In this document: one piece after another, positions 12,647-25,842 of the stretch
Position numbering within the stretch: the first letter of the stretch is position 1
Layout: each line of letters opens with the position of its first letter
NCBI RefSeq assembly: GCF_003369915.1
Contig: NC_046675.1
Coordinates: forward strand, 26,474,001-26,538,000
Source of the DNA: Drosophila miranda
Lineage: Eukaryota; Arthropoda; Insecta; Diptera; Drosophilidae
Direction of reading: 5' to 3'
Length of the DNA: 64,000 nucleotides
Translations under genes and position numbers: made by a program
The notes under the pieces: generated by a model
The model's database searches: none
The model's input: the letters and a program-made list of their open reading frames with translations, nothing else
What the model was told of the DNA's origin: nothing

Positions 12647-15600
12647 TTAACTACTACCACCTTGGCCCTTGCCGTAGATGAGCTCCTCGCAGATCTTCAG
12701 CAGATCGGCATTCTCGCGCGACTTCTGCTGCAGCTGCTCGGTCGTCGAGACGCGCGACACTTCCTCCTTTTTGAGTAAAGCTTTCAGTTTTTTCACCTCA
12801 TCCGCATGCTCCCTTGCGTTTGTGTCCAGCTTTTTATTGGCACTAAAAGAGGAACGAATGATTGAATCATTGAGGCCGGGTATTTGGTAAATGGTTTTCG
12901 CACTCACATTTCCAGCTGCAGCATGGCATGGCTTCTCATCTTCTCGTAGCGCTGCTCTTGCAATCGCAGATTCTCCATCAGCTGTTTTTGGTCCGCCAGC
13001 AGCGTATCCTCGCTGTTTTTCAGCTGCGATGTCATCTCTTTGCTCTTTTCATATTTCCTGTAATAACATCATTTTAGATTTGTTGTTCAAACAGGCTATC
13101 CCCGACAGATGAAGACAGATAAATATCTTACACATGCAGATCGAAGAACGTCGTTTCCAGCGACGTCAAGTGATGGTAATTTGCATCGCGATCTGTTTGC
13201 ACATCCTGCAGTTGCGTTTCGTAGTTCTGTATCAGCTGCTCTTTCTCGCTGATGAGCTCCGCAATGGCTTTCTCATAGGCCTCGATGACGCCACTGCAAA
13301 AGAGTTATGGTAGATCAATTATCAATTAATTGGAGCTGGTTCAATGGAAACGCACGTGAGCTTTGAATTTGTTTTATCTTTTTCTGTAATGCGCTTAATG
13401 AGCGCCTCTTCACGCTGCTCTGCATCTTTCAGCTTCTTCTCAATGTCCTCTGAGCGGGTTCTAAAGGTAATATGGGAATCAAGTCAGTATATTATCATTA
13501 GAATTCAGCATAGATCAGTATCTACTCACACTTCATTTTTGATCTTCTTCTCCAGTTCGTCCATATTGTTGTAGGTGTGGGATTTGTCCTCCGTATTAAG
13601 GCTATGCAATAGGGAGGAAATGTTAGAATACAGCCTGCTTTTGATTGGGACCCCTGCTACATACTTGCAATTATCGAAGGTTTTATTGCATTCGTTGTCT
13701 ATAACGTCCACACTCATTTTAGCATGCTTCTAAGGATCGAAACGAATAAAATCTTTAGTAACACATCATCTGCACATCGTCCTCAGTTTTGACTCACTTT
13801 TGTCCTATCCACTGGCGGTTTATGCCCAAAGTTCTGGACTATTTCTTTGGCACTGGATTCAATGACAAACGAGTGACTGCTGCCGCTCGTTTCGTGCTCC
13901 TCCCATGTGGGACTCAGGGCTCGATTCAGATTATGATTGCCCAGGACATTGAGCAGGGCCTGCTCCTGCTGCTGTGGATGGTTCACTGGCACTGGAGCTC
14001 CGAGCAGCGGATCAAACTTTAATAGCAACGAGCTCCGATCCACTGGGGCATTATTGCTGCCTTTGGTGTACAAATAATCGAAATCTGAAGAGTTGAGTAT
14101 AACTGTGGATGTAGATGTGCATGTGGATGGCAGTGCAACGTATTTGTTTGTGTGTGTGAGAAGTGCATGCGCGTATATTTTGTTGTCGGATGGGAAGTAA
14201 GAGAGAAAAAAAACATCAGATTTTAGTCACAGGTTCTTTATAGTTTCGATTACAATTACTGTCAACATCAAGAATATACGATTCGGCCTGCCTCTCTGAT
14301 CCGAACACACACAAATATGGGCAGGGTAGGGGACTTAGGAAAACGCCCCTTGAATGACAATCATAGGGGTTTGAGATAAAAACTGCGAGACGTGAGAAGC
14401 TCAAGCAAGGTGTTAAGGTTGAGGTCGATTTTTGGAGGATGTGTTTTAGCAGAATTCGTTCGACGAACGAATAGTTAAGGAATAGGGTGGATTCTATCTT
14501 CTATTAACATAAGTTGTGAAAGGAGAAAGGAATCCTGGTCTTTCGTTTTCTTTCTCTTATGTATGTATATGTACATATTTATGGAAAAGAGAAAGGAATG
14601 GCCAAGGACTATCCATCTAGCGGAATACGTCGAAATCTGTCTTCTCTATTCTCATTTCCATTTCCCCTTAATGTGATCGGCTGTTAGATGCTCTTTCTGT
14701 GAAAAAGGGACACAAATAGGTATCGGAATACTTTTATCTCTAATATCCATGTTTCACTTGTTGATGGTTTGACTAAGAAATGACTAAGATGGTTTGAAGT
14801 AGAAAAATGTATCCAACAATTCTCATCTTTTGAAATAGATTGGATTCTTTTCCTATGAGTAGTACCTCCGCTTTCTTTGCCTCTAATGCCACAAGCAGTT
14901 GTCGAATCTTTCTCTTCTCAGCTGTTCCGCTCATTCTCTTTCACTTTAAATGCGTGTGAGAGGGAGAGTGTATGCGTACGGAAGTGTGGCTCGCCGAAAA
15001 GCCACACAAAGCGGAAGGAAGGAAGAACAATGGAAAACACGAAAAAATAAGATATGACTCAAAATGAAGGGGACTCTGCACCCTTGAGTGCCCCTCCACA
15101 CACCCTCCGGGGCACAAAATGTAGAGGGTGTGCCATGTTCTGCACAGAAGCCACATTATTTACCATCCACGTACATACATATGTATAAACAAATGTCAGA
15201 GGTAGAGGCCAACACTTCAGATATCCTTGACTATCAATTCAGGTACATGAGATGGTGATCCGATTTTGATCTGATTTGACCAATTTATGGATAGGCGACT
15301 TCTTGACGGTTCCAATTTGTATAGAGCCTTCAGATGCATCACTTCTGGGATCGAAAAAGCGTGCACTTTGCGTGGGAAGACATCTGCTCAGATCGTAATA
15401 CCCTCTCGCCTCAAAGGTACAATAATGGGCGGCTTTAAAAATAGTAAAATGAGAACCCGGGCAGGCCCACATCGACATGCAGGTCACCTGCGAATCCAAG
15501 TGGAGGGCGACCCAGGGGTGCGGCAAGAATAGTATTTGTAGTTTAAAAACATAACATATTCCACAGCAGAACCAAGAGCAAAAGCAAAACAAAACAAAAA

Positions 15601-15692
15601 AGGGAAAGACAAGACGCTGCATCGCGACTTGTGAGTCATTTTATGCAATCGAAAAAAGAGGTTTAAAAGTGGGTTGATTGACAGACTGATGC

Positions 15693-15731
<39 letters not shown>

Positions 15732-18700
15732 TGAGCAAGAACCAACTGCCATAGAGAGAGCGCGAAACTACCAGAGACGAGTGAGTGCGACCGAGAAATA
15801 GAGAAACTTTTCACATTGAAGTGCATTTTAATTGCTTGTCGTTTTGACAACTTTTGAATTTTCAAGATTTTTTCCAGTTATTTCCTCCCACACACACTGC
15901 GGTGCTCTCTCGTGGAGCGAATCACCGAATCACACAATGAAGTTTCACGCTACGCTCTCACTCTCTGCGTATATCAATTTTTTTTTTTTTTTCATCTTGT
16001 GGCTTTATTGATGCTTTTTTGTTGTTTTCTTAAGACTTTTTTGTTGCGGGCACAGCTGCTCGAGATATTTTTAGTTTTTAGCTTTAAATCCTAAGAAAAC
16101 ACCAATTGGAGATGTTCTCCATCATCGGGACAACCGAAATAAGTATATTCCAACCGAAAATTACATTTTCTGTCTTAGCAGTTGCGCCAATCGAAAGACG
16201 AGCGAAGACGTCACGGGCGGCAAGGCGGGGCGAGCAGAGCGAGTGTTGAAAACTAACTGAAATGGAATTATTGCTTACGTTTCGACCCAAGTCCAATAAG
16301 AAAACCAGCGCACGCACGCAGAGACAGAGAGAGAGATCGAGAGAGCTAGCTCGAGTAGGGCAGATTCTGACTGGAGTGTGTGACAGTGACGCGTATGCAG
16401 CAAGTGCGCAAAGAGAGCGACATAGAGAGCATCGGTGTACACGCTCGGTGTATATTTCGGAGCAGGTAGCCCGCTCTCCCCATCTTCTCTCTCGCTCAGC
16501 TGCAGTTGTAAAAGTGCATGGTAGGCAGAGTTCTAACTTGAATTCCTATGCGCCTATCCATAGCTGTGTGTGTGTCAATGGGAGAGAGCGAGTGAGCGCC
16601 ATGAGCTCGACAACAGTGCGACATGCGACATGGTGGAATGCAAATATGTGGAACATTTATATTCAGTTAATGCACGCAAATGAATACCCCTAGTGTAAGG
16701 CCAATCTATTGAAGGATTTTTCTGTTAGGAAATATTACATATAAATGAAGAGCTGAAACAGCTTCCTACTAAATCAGTTTTCACTGTAGTCTAGTCTTGC
16801 TTCTATGAATGATGGGGTAGAGAGAGCAATACGAAGCTTCTCAGTTCTGCTGTTGATATCGTTTGTGTGTGTGCGTATTCTGTTGGGGGGGCCTAGTCAG
16901 AGTTGCATTTGGCTGTACAGCGATAACGATAGATGTGCGCGAGCTCGCAATGTTTTAAAATGTAATAAATAATGAGCAGGACAAGCATTAAATAATTATA
17001 AATAAAATCCCTCTAATTGCATACATGAGCAATTCCCAAATTAAGACATACATGTGTACGTTTTGTTAATTTGCCAAAAATATAAATGCGCTCATCAGGC
17101 ACTGATACAGCCAGCAATTCGTCAATTGGACAAGATGACGTCACAGCGAATCGGTTTATTCTGTTGGCGATGATTACCGCATACGATATATGTATACTGA
17201 TAAGGCCTCAACAGCGGAGTAACCAGAGAGCGAGTGCGCTCTAAACCAGAGAGAGCTCTAGCTCTCTCCTGTTGTGTGTGGTGGAGCGGAGAAAGGGACC
17301 GAGGGCAATGCGGCATTTCAGGGCAGAGGGCAGCATAAAATGCAGGAACAGGAAGAGCAACAAAAACGTGCAGACAAAAATATTGGGTGCACTATCCCTT
17401 CCTACTCCCCCATGCGCACACACACACACACACACACACCATTCAAAAATTATGCGCTTAATTGATATTGTGTGTGTGTGTGAGAGTGTATGTCTGTGAT
17501 TCCACTTAAAGAAGGTATAATGATAATAACTGACCAGATGCTTGTAACGTTAAAAGATATTCCAACTATACATATGGCTGTGTCAAATGTCAAATACAAA
17601 TCGGATCACTATATCAATTAACTATCGAAGGAACAATATATAGTCAAGGGTAGCTTCGACTTCGACCTCCTGAAGTTAACTTTCCTTTTACATTTTTGTT
17701 CTTGTGACTGCCGTTGCCGTTTTCGCTGGTTTTCCTGTTTGTTTCACAGCTTACAACTCTCCCTCCTCTCCTCTCTCTGTCTCTCTATCAGCCCCTTGAT
17801 TTGTGAAGTTCAGGTTCATTGCCTTGCATGTGCGGGGATTTATTTTTACAGTTAGATTTCGTTATAAGCCACAGCCGGTTGGAAAGTTCATGGAATGCAT
17901 TAATTTCAAGTTCAAAAGCGAAAAGGATGCATGGAATGGATATGCGGCTGGAATGGGTGGTGGGGGAGTGTTTGATAGCCTAAAGTCACGGGACATGCAA
18001 AGGAAGCGATGTACAGTGGAGATCCATTACAAGAGCTGCATGGCTGGGACTCACATTCCAGGAATAGAACACAGAAGCTTGGAATACTCACATTTTGTAT
18101 AACTGGCGGCATCCTGAAACTCCTCTTCGGAAAACTGTTCCTCCTCCTGCCTCTCTCCAGGTAGGGACATTGTGGGAGCTCCTCCTCCTCCTAATCCGGA
18201 CTTCATTTTGGCTAAATTATTAAACCCACTACTGGTGTACTGTGGCGTCTTGAACATGTCATCCGACACGGGCGACAAGGCCCCGAAGTGCTCCACAAAC
18301 ACATCCTTTTCGTCGCTGGCACTGAGATGGGCCTGCTCCTTGGCGGACAGGGCCTGCTCCTCGACGACAGCGGGTGCATTGCCTTGGTGAGAGGCCGCCG
18401 GAGCATACTCCACATGGATAGGCGGACGGGTGAGGTTTTGATGGGTGGGGATTAGTGGCAATTTGGGATCTTGGGCCGGGGTCCGCGGGGACGAGAGCGT
18501 AGGGGCCTCATGAACCTGCACAGAGACGTCCACGTCCATGGCCTCGAAATCCTCGCTGCCCATGCTCTCTTCCGTGGCCTCCACTGCCGGCGAGGCATGC
18601 GCCTCCACACCGAAAGTGCGTCGGGGTTCGTCCTTCTCCAGGGAGAAAGTGCGTCGAGGTTTGTCCTTCTCCAGGGAGAAAGTACGACGCGATTTGCTCT

Positions 18701-21700
18701 CTCCTGCCTCCTGCTGGTCATCTGTGGACTTGACCACGGAGAATGTGCGACGCCGTTGATCATCGGCTGCTCCCAGGGACACGGCAAACGTGGGCGAATC
18801 TTGAAACGGTGTATCTTCATTTTGAGGACTGTGTTCGATCCGTTTTCCGCTATCGAAGGTTCCATCCTGCGGTTTCGGAGAAACTTCACCCATGGGCAGC
18901 GTCTCATTCAGATGACGCTGCTCCGGACTCGGCTGCGACACTTGTATGGTAACCGGCGACTTGGCAATGACTCCCGGCGCGCAAATGCTCAGATTGCTGA
19001 CGGCCTCCTCCAGGTAGTACATCTCCTCACGCTCGGCCGGAGCGTGCGGCGAGCGGGGAAAGTGCGCAGACTGCTCAGTCGGACCTTTAATGGGAAAACT
19101 TGGTGAATTGGGTCCTGTCGAGAGTACCTTGGAGTTGGAGGAGCTGCTGTCCAGCTCTAGAGAAAGGGGCTTGGTGGTTTGTTGCAACTGTCTAGGTGTA
19201 ACGGCCACCACAGTCCCCTGATCGGGTTTTTTTTCTTCTGGGACAGTTGCCTTATCATCTAATCCTAGATCACCTTCATTAGCACTTAAGGGGAACTCTT
19301 TGAGTGCGAGGAACATCAGTTCCTCGGCAGTCTTTGCTCGATGTGTGGGTATGGGCGGGGATATGGGATACTCCACCCTGTTCGCCTGCAGAGTGGGAAT
19401 AGGCGGGGAGAGCGGAGCTACAGCTGGCTCTTCTGGTTTCTTCAAGTGTTCCTCTGCTGGGGATGGAACAACTTGCTCTGTTTGTATTTCCGGCTCTTGA
19501 GGCTGTTCCAGCTGAAGACTATGCTCGTGCTCGTTTTCCATGGAAATATGGCTGCTGTTCATCAACACAGGACATTCCTTTGGTTCCTGCTTTTCAAATT
19601 GTACCTCCTGAGGATGTACTATGACCTGCTGATCGTGCAGTTGGCATATCTCTGAGTTCTGTGTCTTTTCTTGTGGCTCCTCCTGAAGCATTTGATCCAT
19701 CGTAAGAGCTTTCACAAGCTGTTCCGTCTCCTGGCATGTCTGCGACTGCGCTGTCTTCTCCTGAGTCGATTGGTTCGGCTCTTGAGGAGGCTCAACTGCT
19801 GCTGGCAGAGCCACTTCCAGTTCTTTAGATAATTGCTTTTGCTCTTGGAAAGGATCAACTGCTGGCAATTGCTGCTCTGCTTGCTCCTGAGTCGACCCAT
19901 TCTCCTGGAAAAGACCAATTGCTGGTAAGGGCACGTCTTGCTTCTGGCACTGCCCAACGGATTGCTCTGCCTCTGGCACTTTCTTTTCCAGCTGTGGAAC
20001 TTCCTGCACAGGCATTGACTGTGGCTGTGACTGCTCCCTTTCCAGGGGCACCTCTGTTCCCTCCTGCGGCGACTGCTGTTGCCTATGGTACAGCTCTTGA
20101 CCCATACCGGGCGGCAAGGCATCCCCGAGGAATTGCTGCTGCAGCAACTGATGATCCTCTGGAGCCAAGAAATCCTTCAGCATTTCCATGGTTTCGTTGA
20201 TTTCGTCCACATCCATGGGCTCGTAGCTGGTGTTGTGTGCAATACCGCCAGCCAGTGGATCACTGACTGTTTGCTCCAGCTGCTGCTCCAGTACATCGTT
20301 GAGGGCACTCGAATAGGCCTCCAGCTCTGAAGGATCACAGGAGAACTTTTCGCTGTTGAGGGACATGCACTCCACAAAGACATCCGCATCCGATTGATCC
20401 GCTGTTAGTTCGGCTGGAAATCGACAGATAGTTGGAGATTTTCCATTGGTTTTCAATCGGATCAGACTTACCCTCCATTTCGGCACTGAGTGGAGCGAGC
20501 TCCGGTATCTTCTCCTCATCGAACATCCCAAATCTAGGAGCCACTGGCTCAATCGCCAGGTCCTCTGATAGCGGTATGATCATTGCCGTAGCCAGAGTCT
20601 TTTGTTTCTCCAAACTCGGCCTGACACTCTGCTTCACTGCCAGCGGACTCATCTGCCGAATGGAGAAGAAGTGGAGAAGATTTTTTCCAATTAGGTGCAT
20701 AAAATCAAAGAAAATTAATTGCCAATTTCGTGCATCGCGTGAGACATGAGATGACAGCAGAAACAACAATTCCTCCTCGAATGAAAAATTATGAAAATAA
20801 AGCAAAGAAAAATCAACATAATCCAAACAATTGCAGACGAAAATCGTAAACAACTCGAGATTATGATGAAGATGATGATGATGGGAATGGGATGGTGCAG
20901 CAGCTGCTTTGGGATTTTATTAGGAATTTTTGACACATGAAAGAAGGATCCACAGGGGTGCAAAGAGGGACAGGGAACACGACCTGGTGACGGAAATAGG
21001 TGGCATCTGGGACCAGACAACGAAGTGCCCTTCACCCTTTCTTTGAGTACAGATCTATGATCATAAAATAAACCAAATTTGAGTGGGTCCTATTAGAATT
21101 AGAGGTCTACCGCTGTCCTAAATGACTTATACCTCTAATTGGATACAAATATAATATTTTTCGATACAAGATCACTCCGCTTAATCGATATTAGAAATCA
21201 AAATTGATCTGATTCTCTTTGGAAGCCATTCACTCGATAAAATCTGCATGTCTAGGCACGATATAGGCAAACCATTTACCACTGCCCGCACATTAGCATG
21301 TGAGAGCACAATCACCCCGTCCGCATACCCATCTGCATCCTCATCCTCATTCTCAACTTCTTCCCATCTCACCGACGGACAAGCAAATGTCATTAATTTA
21401 AAAACCCACAGAACAGCGCCAGACAACAGAATACAGAGACGGGGCAGTGGCAGTGGCAGTGTATCTGGGTCGTTGTCGGCTTTTGTGCATTGCGAAAAGA
21501 AAATCCGAACATGCCGGGACCGGGTACGGGTACGGGTCCGAGTTTTGTCTACTACTCAGGGCCTTGGTGCAATGTTGTAAAAGCGAAATTTAATTAGAGC
21601 GCAATACGATGATTACCATCAAGCTGCAAGGTTAAAGTCAGTCGGGAATGGCTGGGAAAAATGGGTGTGTGGTTATGATAGATTGGGATTTGGGGAACAA

Positions 21701-24700
21701 ATAATTAAAGCCAAATGGAATTGGGGATAATTTGAGATTGAGAAGCCAATCAAATAAATGGAAATCCTAAGAAAAATTGAATCAAGAGTACAGGAGAACT
21801 CTAAAAAATTCTACAAAACATGCGAATACATATTTATGAGAGGAAAAAGGATGACCAGGATAACACCCAGTACATATGACACAGCTTTATATATATACAC
21901 AACATTTTTACAACGCAATAGCAAATCCCTCCAATAGCCCACAATCGACACAATATTTTGGCAGAACTTTTATGACATACCTCCGCACTCATGGCCTGCA
22001 AATGTTCCATTTCGTGGGCGCTAACTTGGCTCAGATTCACATTGACGTCAAGCAGGAGCTTTTGAATGCTCTCCCTGCCGCTGGGCAGCGGTTCCGGATC
22101 CCCCAGTTGAATCAAATCCTCTGTGGTCAAGACCGGGTGGACAGCCATGCTAGCCAATGCAGATGGGGAATCCTTTGGTTTGGGATCCGCCGACGACAGG
22201 CCGCTGCTGCTGCTGGCGTCTGACAGGCGAATGCTCAGGGGCCGTTTGATCATGTTCGTGATGAAATCCATGGCGGAAAAGTCGCCCAGTGTCTCAACGC
22301 ACGATTAACCTTCTCGAGACGTTCCGTTCACAGTTTACGGTTCACTACTTTGCACTTAATTCCATAAAAATAAAAATGATCAAATTTCAGTGATTTTCCG
22401 TCTTTGTCTTATTTTCGATACGTATAGTATAGTCTGATGCTCTGATATGTTAGGGCTCGCCTACTTTGAAAATTTGACTTTTTCGATTGTGACTTTTTCT
22501 ATTTTCTCTGATCTCATTATATGTACGTACGAGTACGTAGTACGTACATACGATACGTAAATATATTGAATAATAGCCGAGATTCTAGCGACCCGGCGCC
22601 GCGTGCGTTTCTCGCTGGCTCCGGTCCGTTCGGGTCTGTCTTTGAAATCAATTTAAAAATATTTTTGTTTTCAATTTGCTCAGCGTCGTATATTTCAGTG
22701 CATTCATGTGTGTATTTGTATTTGTATTAGTGTTTGTGTTTGTGTTTGTCAGAGGAACGTCGCTGCCTGTTCGAGTGGCATACACAAAAACGATCCGGAT
22801 GTGTTTCGGGTCTCGTGGGATTTTCAGCCCACATGGGCGCTCTGCTCTTCCCACTATCAGCTCGTCTTTCCATGAGTAGCACAGTAGCTCCTGAATATCC
22901 ACTATCACTGAATAAACGTGAAATGAAAATTTAGACACGGCATGAGGATATCACAGATGGATTATAATTCTTTAAGCCCTCATCAGCTGTTATATTATAA
23001 TTATCACTTCACAGATCGCCTATCGTCGAGATCCCCGATCACTTAAGTCACGTGTGGGGCATCTGGGGGCGAATAAATGCAATTCAATTTATAAAAGACA
23101 CTTAATTGAACCTCCGACAATTCTATTGATTTCGTAAATGAGTGCACTCATTTGCGAGTGTAAAAACGATTCTACAGCCCCGATGGATGTCAACCGTCTT
23201 GGGGGAATAACAGAGGCAAACTGAAAGTTAGACAAGACTCAGACCCGTACCCAGACCAAGACTCAGACTGAGGCAATAGTGCAATACAATGCAAATAAAC
23301 CGAAACCCAGAGCAAGACGGGGCAAAAATGGAGCAAAATTTCATTGGAAATGAATAATGAATGAAAGTGTTAGACAGTCAGTTTCTGTTGGAGAGCCCTG
23401 TACTTCCCACAGTGTAGGTGTGTGTGTGTGTTTGGATGTGGATGCCAAGTGACATGCAATCCCGTAGCCGGCAGGCAGAGTCAGATCTGGGCCCATTGTT
23501 GCGCATCGTGCACTCGAGGAAGTGCTCCACATTGCTCCACGGCTGACTTTGCATATTTTGAGAGAAACGGAATAGCAGATGATGGAAGAAGAGGCTGGGG
23601 CTGTGCGATGCGTGACAGGTGACAAGATATCATTTGATTTAACTGAAAAAAGCAGAGCCGAGTGGAACCCAATCAGAAAATGGGATATAACGAGGAGCGA
23701 AGCTACGACTTGGACTGTAATTCGAATACTTTTGTGTTCCCAACTAAAGCAAACAAACAGGGAAAAGGCAGCTATAAAACATAAAATAGACTATAAATAG
23801 CCGAAAACAAATGCAGACAGCGACGACTGAAATGTGGGGGAGTCTGCAACCATATCCTCCTTCCAGAACGACGTTGGTGGCAGAGGGAAGACACTTTTTG
23901 ATCGCTTGTACAATGACCTTTTGGCCGGGGGTGTGCGACAGCACTCTTCAGGCCATTACACTTCCGAGAAAATCGCAGATCCCCCTGCCAGATGCACAGA
24001 TCCCAACAGGGCGCGCCTCGTTATCCGGTTATATTTTATTTTCACTTTGGCCAAGTCAATTTTTGGCAAGCTTTGCCAACATCTGGACTCTGTTTCGCCG
24101 GCCCACAATGTAAAATGTCAAGAGCAGGAGGCGGCCAAAACGGGCAGAATTCATAGTATTTGTGTACAATATTATGCATTTAATGGATATTCATATTGCA
24201 TACCAGAGTCTCTTGCCAAGAGTCCGAGTTCACTGATGCCTTGCCTGGTCTATTACCCATTTAGGCTGGTACTCTACTCAGCTGGTAAACGTCCGATCGC
24301 TGCCAGATATGGAACACACTGATCGGATAGGGGACGCAGGCCACTCATCCAAAGCAGAGGCGACAGCTGCCATAAGACCCATAAAAACAGCAAAAACAGA
24401 ACATATACGACGAGCAGAAACAGAGAATTACTTGTAGCGCAGTACACAACATTCTGGAGACCTGTAAAGACCAGATGCATGCAGCGCGGGGGTGCATGGT
24501 CACGTCACAGAAGCCCAACAATGCCAATACGAACTTGCGGAGGGGACGCCGATGCCGCAACGGACCGATCCATTTGCACATGATGGAAAGTGAATGTGTT
24601 TGGCTAAGTCGATCGAAGGGACACGCCCACAGCTGGCTGAAGCTTGCAGACTGCGCATTGCCTTACCTTAGTGTCGCCATCGTTTTTATTGATCTCCCTC

Positions 24701-24759
24701 AAGACACTGCGGCCGCCGGGACCCAAGCCCAAACTGTTGTCCGCCGAATTGGATTCCAT
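12647..24759 (-). CDS. tacc: TACC (transforming acidic coiled-coil) centrosome/spindle protein
   Basis: TACC proteins load Msps/XMAP215 onto centrosomes and spindle microtubules and are Aurora A substrates. Minus-strand coding exons: a first exon (24759-24667 or 22271-21981), then 20652-20472, 20413-18092, 14084-13798, 13729-13665, 13601-13530, 13460-13356, 13293-13132, 13057-12908, 12842-12647. Every junction keeps frame. The product is about 1276 residues from the 22,271 start or 1210 from the 24,759 start. The 2.3 kb exon is acidic, Gln/Pro/Ser-rich and disordered, with four RRTF motifs. The conserved DYLYTKGSNN..LLLKFDPL motif is on 14084-13798. The last seven exons encode the heptad-rich TACC domain, ending ICEELIYGKGQGGSS. 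Codon phase, length and this C-terminus fit D-TACC. Confidence 0.95.
15696..15728. repeat. (GA)n microsatellite in tacc intron
   Basis: About 16 GA dinucleotides are seen directly. GAGA-type tracts can bind GAGA factor (Trl), but that is only a possibility here. Confidence 0.9.
17417..17439. repeat. (CA)n microsatellite in tacc intron
   Basis: About 11 CA dinucleotides are seen directly. A (GT)n run follows near 17,471-17,482 on the same strand. Confidence 0.9.
21981..22271 (-). CDS. tacc: Proximal coding first exon of tacc
   Basis: An ATG at 22271-22269 in the context TCCGCCATGG opens 97 codons beginning MDFITNMIKRPLSIRLSDAS. A Ser-rich stretch and the segment HPVLTTEDLIQLGDPEPLPS follow. 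The exon ends at a GTATGT donor in phase 0, which matches the phase of the next exon at 20652. The 5' UTR lies to the right; the promoter was not identified. Confidence 0.8.
24667..24759 (-). CDS. tacc: Alternative coding first exon of tacc (distal promoter)
   Basis: An ATG at 24759-24757 opens a 31-codon exon reading MESNSADNSLGLGPGGRS, then VLREINKNDGDTK. It ends at a GTAAGG donor in phase 0. The next tacc exon (20652) also begins in phase 0, so splicing is possible directly or through 22271-21981. A frame of this quality in otherwise non-coding DNA, on the right strand and upstream of tacc, is best explained as an alternative N-terminus of that gene. The donor, frame and composition are seen; the connection to tacc is inferred. 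Confidence 0.7.
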
Positions 24760-24904
24760 GGCATAGATTGACCTCCAAAGTACGCGTGTTTAAAAATTAC
24801 GTGGTGTGCACTTTGTATAACTACAATTAACAATAAATTTAACTCTAGACGCTGCTTAATGGCGGGATCTTTTATAATTTTTTTTCCAAAATGCCGCTAC
24901 AAGC

Positions 24905-25440
24905 AGTGTTACCCGCCGTCTATAAGATATATGGTCTGATCCTCAGAAGTATACCGTCTCATTTTAAAAATATACCGTAAATATACTGACGAATTCCAGT
25001 TCTGTTACACATATTCCTCGTTTTTGATATGCCGTCGAATATTACTAGCTAGATGGATCTCAGAGCCCTGCCCACATAATCATATCTAATTAATTAACCT
25101 AATTTCTTGACAGGTTTATTTTAAATACTTGCTTTTATTTGATTCCTTTCTATATCCCTTGTTCTTAAATATACCTTTGAAAATTAAATTTAATAGATTG
25201 ATGATATATGATAAAATATGCCATTATATACCGATATACCGTAAATATACCAACGGTTCAATTTTGACCTTAAAAAATACCGAAAACTATAAAAAACACC
25301 CTAAAGGGACACCCTGGATATATGGTCTGATCATCAGAAATATAACGAAAATACGACGCAACTTTTAAAATACACAGATGAAAAATACGAACTTATCCCA
25401 CTTAACCCCCTTCTATTTAAACAGGTCAACAGCTTGAGTT
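24905..25440. repeat. Degenerate dispersed repeat, copy 1
   Basis: The motif order (ATATGGTCTGATC..., ATATACCGTAAATATAC, TTCTGTTACACATATTCCTC, ...CCCACATAAT..., ...CCCACTTAACCCCC) recurs in the same order at 51,830-52,150, with many substitutions. It is non-coding, has no obvious terminal repeats, and its family is not identified. Confidence 0.65.
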
Positions 25441-25710
25441 AAACCGCGAAAAACAATACTGGTTTAACTAACGATTCTATAGTTTATACTGTCAGAACGT
25501 TGGAAACTGCTCTACATGGAAACTACACAGATGTATTGGCAACATGTAAAATAGTTGGAATTTTATTTCATTTACATGAATCTCAATCGAGTCAGTAAAA
25601 GTAGCGAATACAATATTAATTATTATAGAAACTGTTCAAAATTGTACTGAAATTAATTGTAAATTACAAATTCTTGTTTCCCTAGTCGCACAAAAAGAAG
25701 TTGTTTCTCA

Positions 25711-25842
25711 ATGCTGCTGTTACAGCGAATACTAGTCTTTTCACTCTTCATGCTATTACTTCCACAGGCTTTACAACGAAATATTAACAATTACACACAA
25801 ATCGAACATGTGGAAGATTTTTTTGTATTTTCTATTGAGTAA
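25711..25842 (+). CDS. Candidate 43-residue secreted peptide
   Basis: The frame opens MLLLQRILVFSLFMLLLPQA, a textbook hydrophobic signal-peptide core. It is followed by a short polar tail containing an N-x-S/T-type NNYT sequence, and ends at TAA. The ATG context (TCTCAATGC) is reasonable for Drosophila. It lies in A/T-rich intergenic DNA with no neighbour on this strand. Small secreted peptides of this size are common in flies, but a chance frame cannot be excluded, and no family is recognised. Confidence 0.25.
   Translation: MLLLQRILVFSLFMLLLPQALQRNINNYTQIEHVEDFFVFSIE

Larger units (their letters stand above)
14085..18091 (-). other. Large internal intron of tacc
   Basis: This 4 kb intron separates the long disordered exon from the TACC-domain exons. 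It holds no supported gene. Microsatellites are prominent: (GA)n at 15696-15728, (CA)n at 17417-17439 and several shorter GA/GT runs. An intron of this size placed exactly before the TACC domain could host an internal promoter for a short isoform, but no first exon could be defined. Confidence 0.7.

Noticed and set aside
15484..15865. Leu/Ser-rich minus-strand frames over the (GA)n tract
   Set aside because: Produced by translating the dinucleotide repeat (repeating SL); they lie inside a tacc intron.
16262..16693. 143-codon plus-strand frame in a tacc intron
   Set aside because: Arg/Ser-rich translation of GA-type repeats with no splice or family support.
18471..19106. 211-codon plus-strand frame within tacc
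   Set aside because: Shadow of the long tacc exon; the composition reflects reverse-complemented Ser/Pro/Glu codons.
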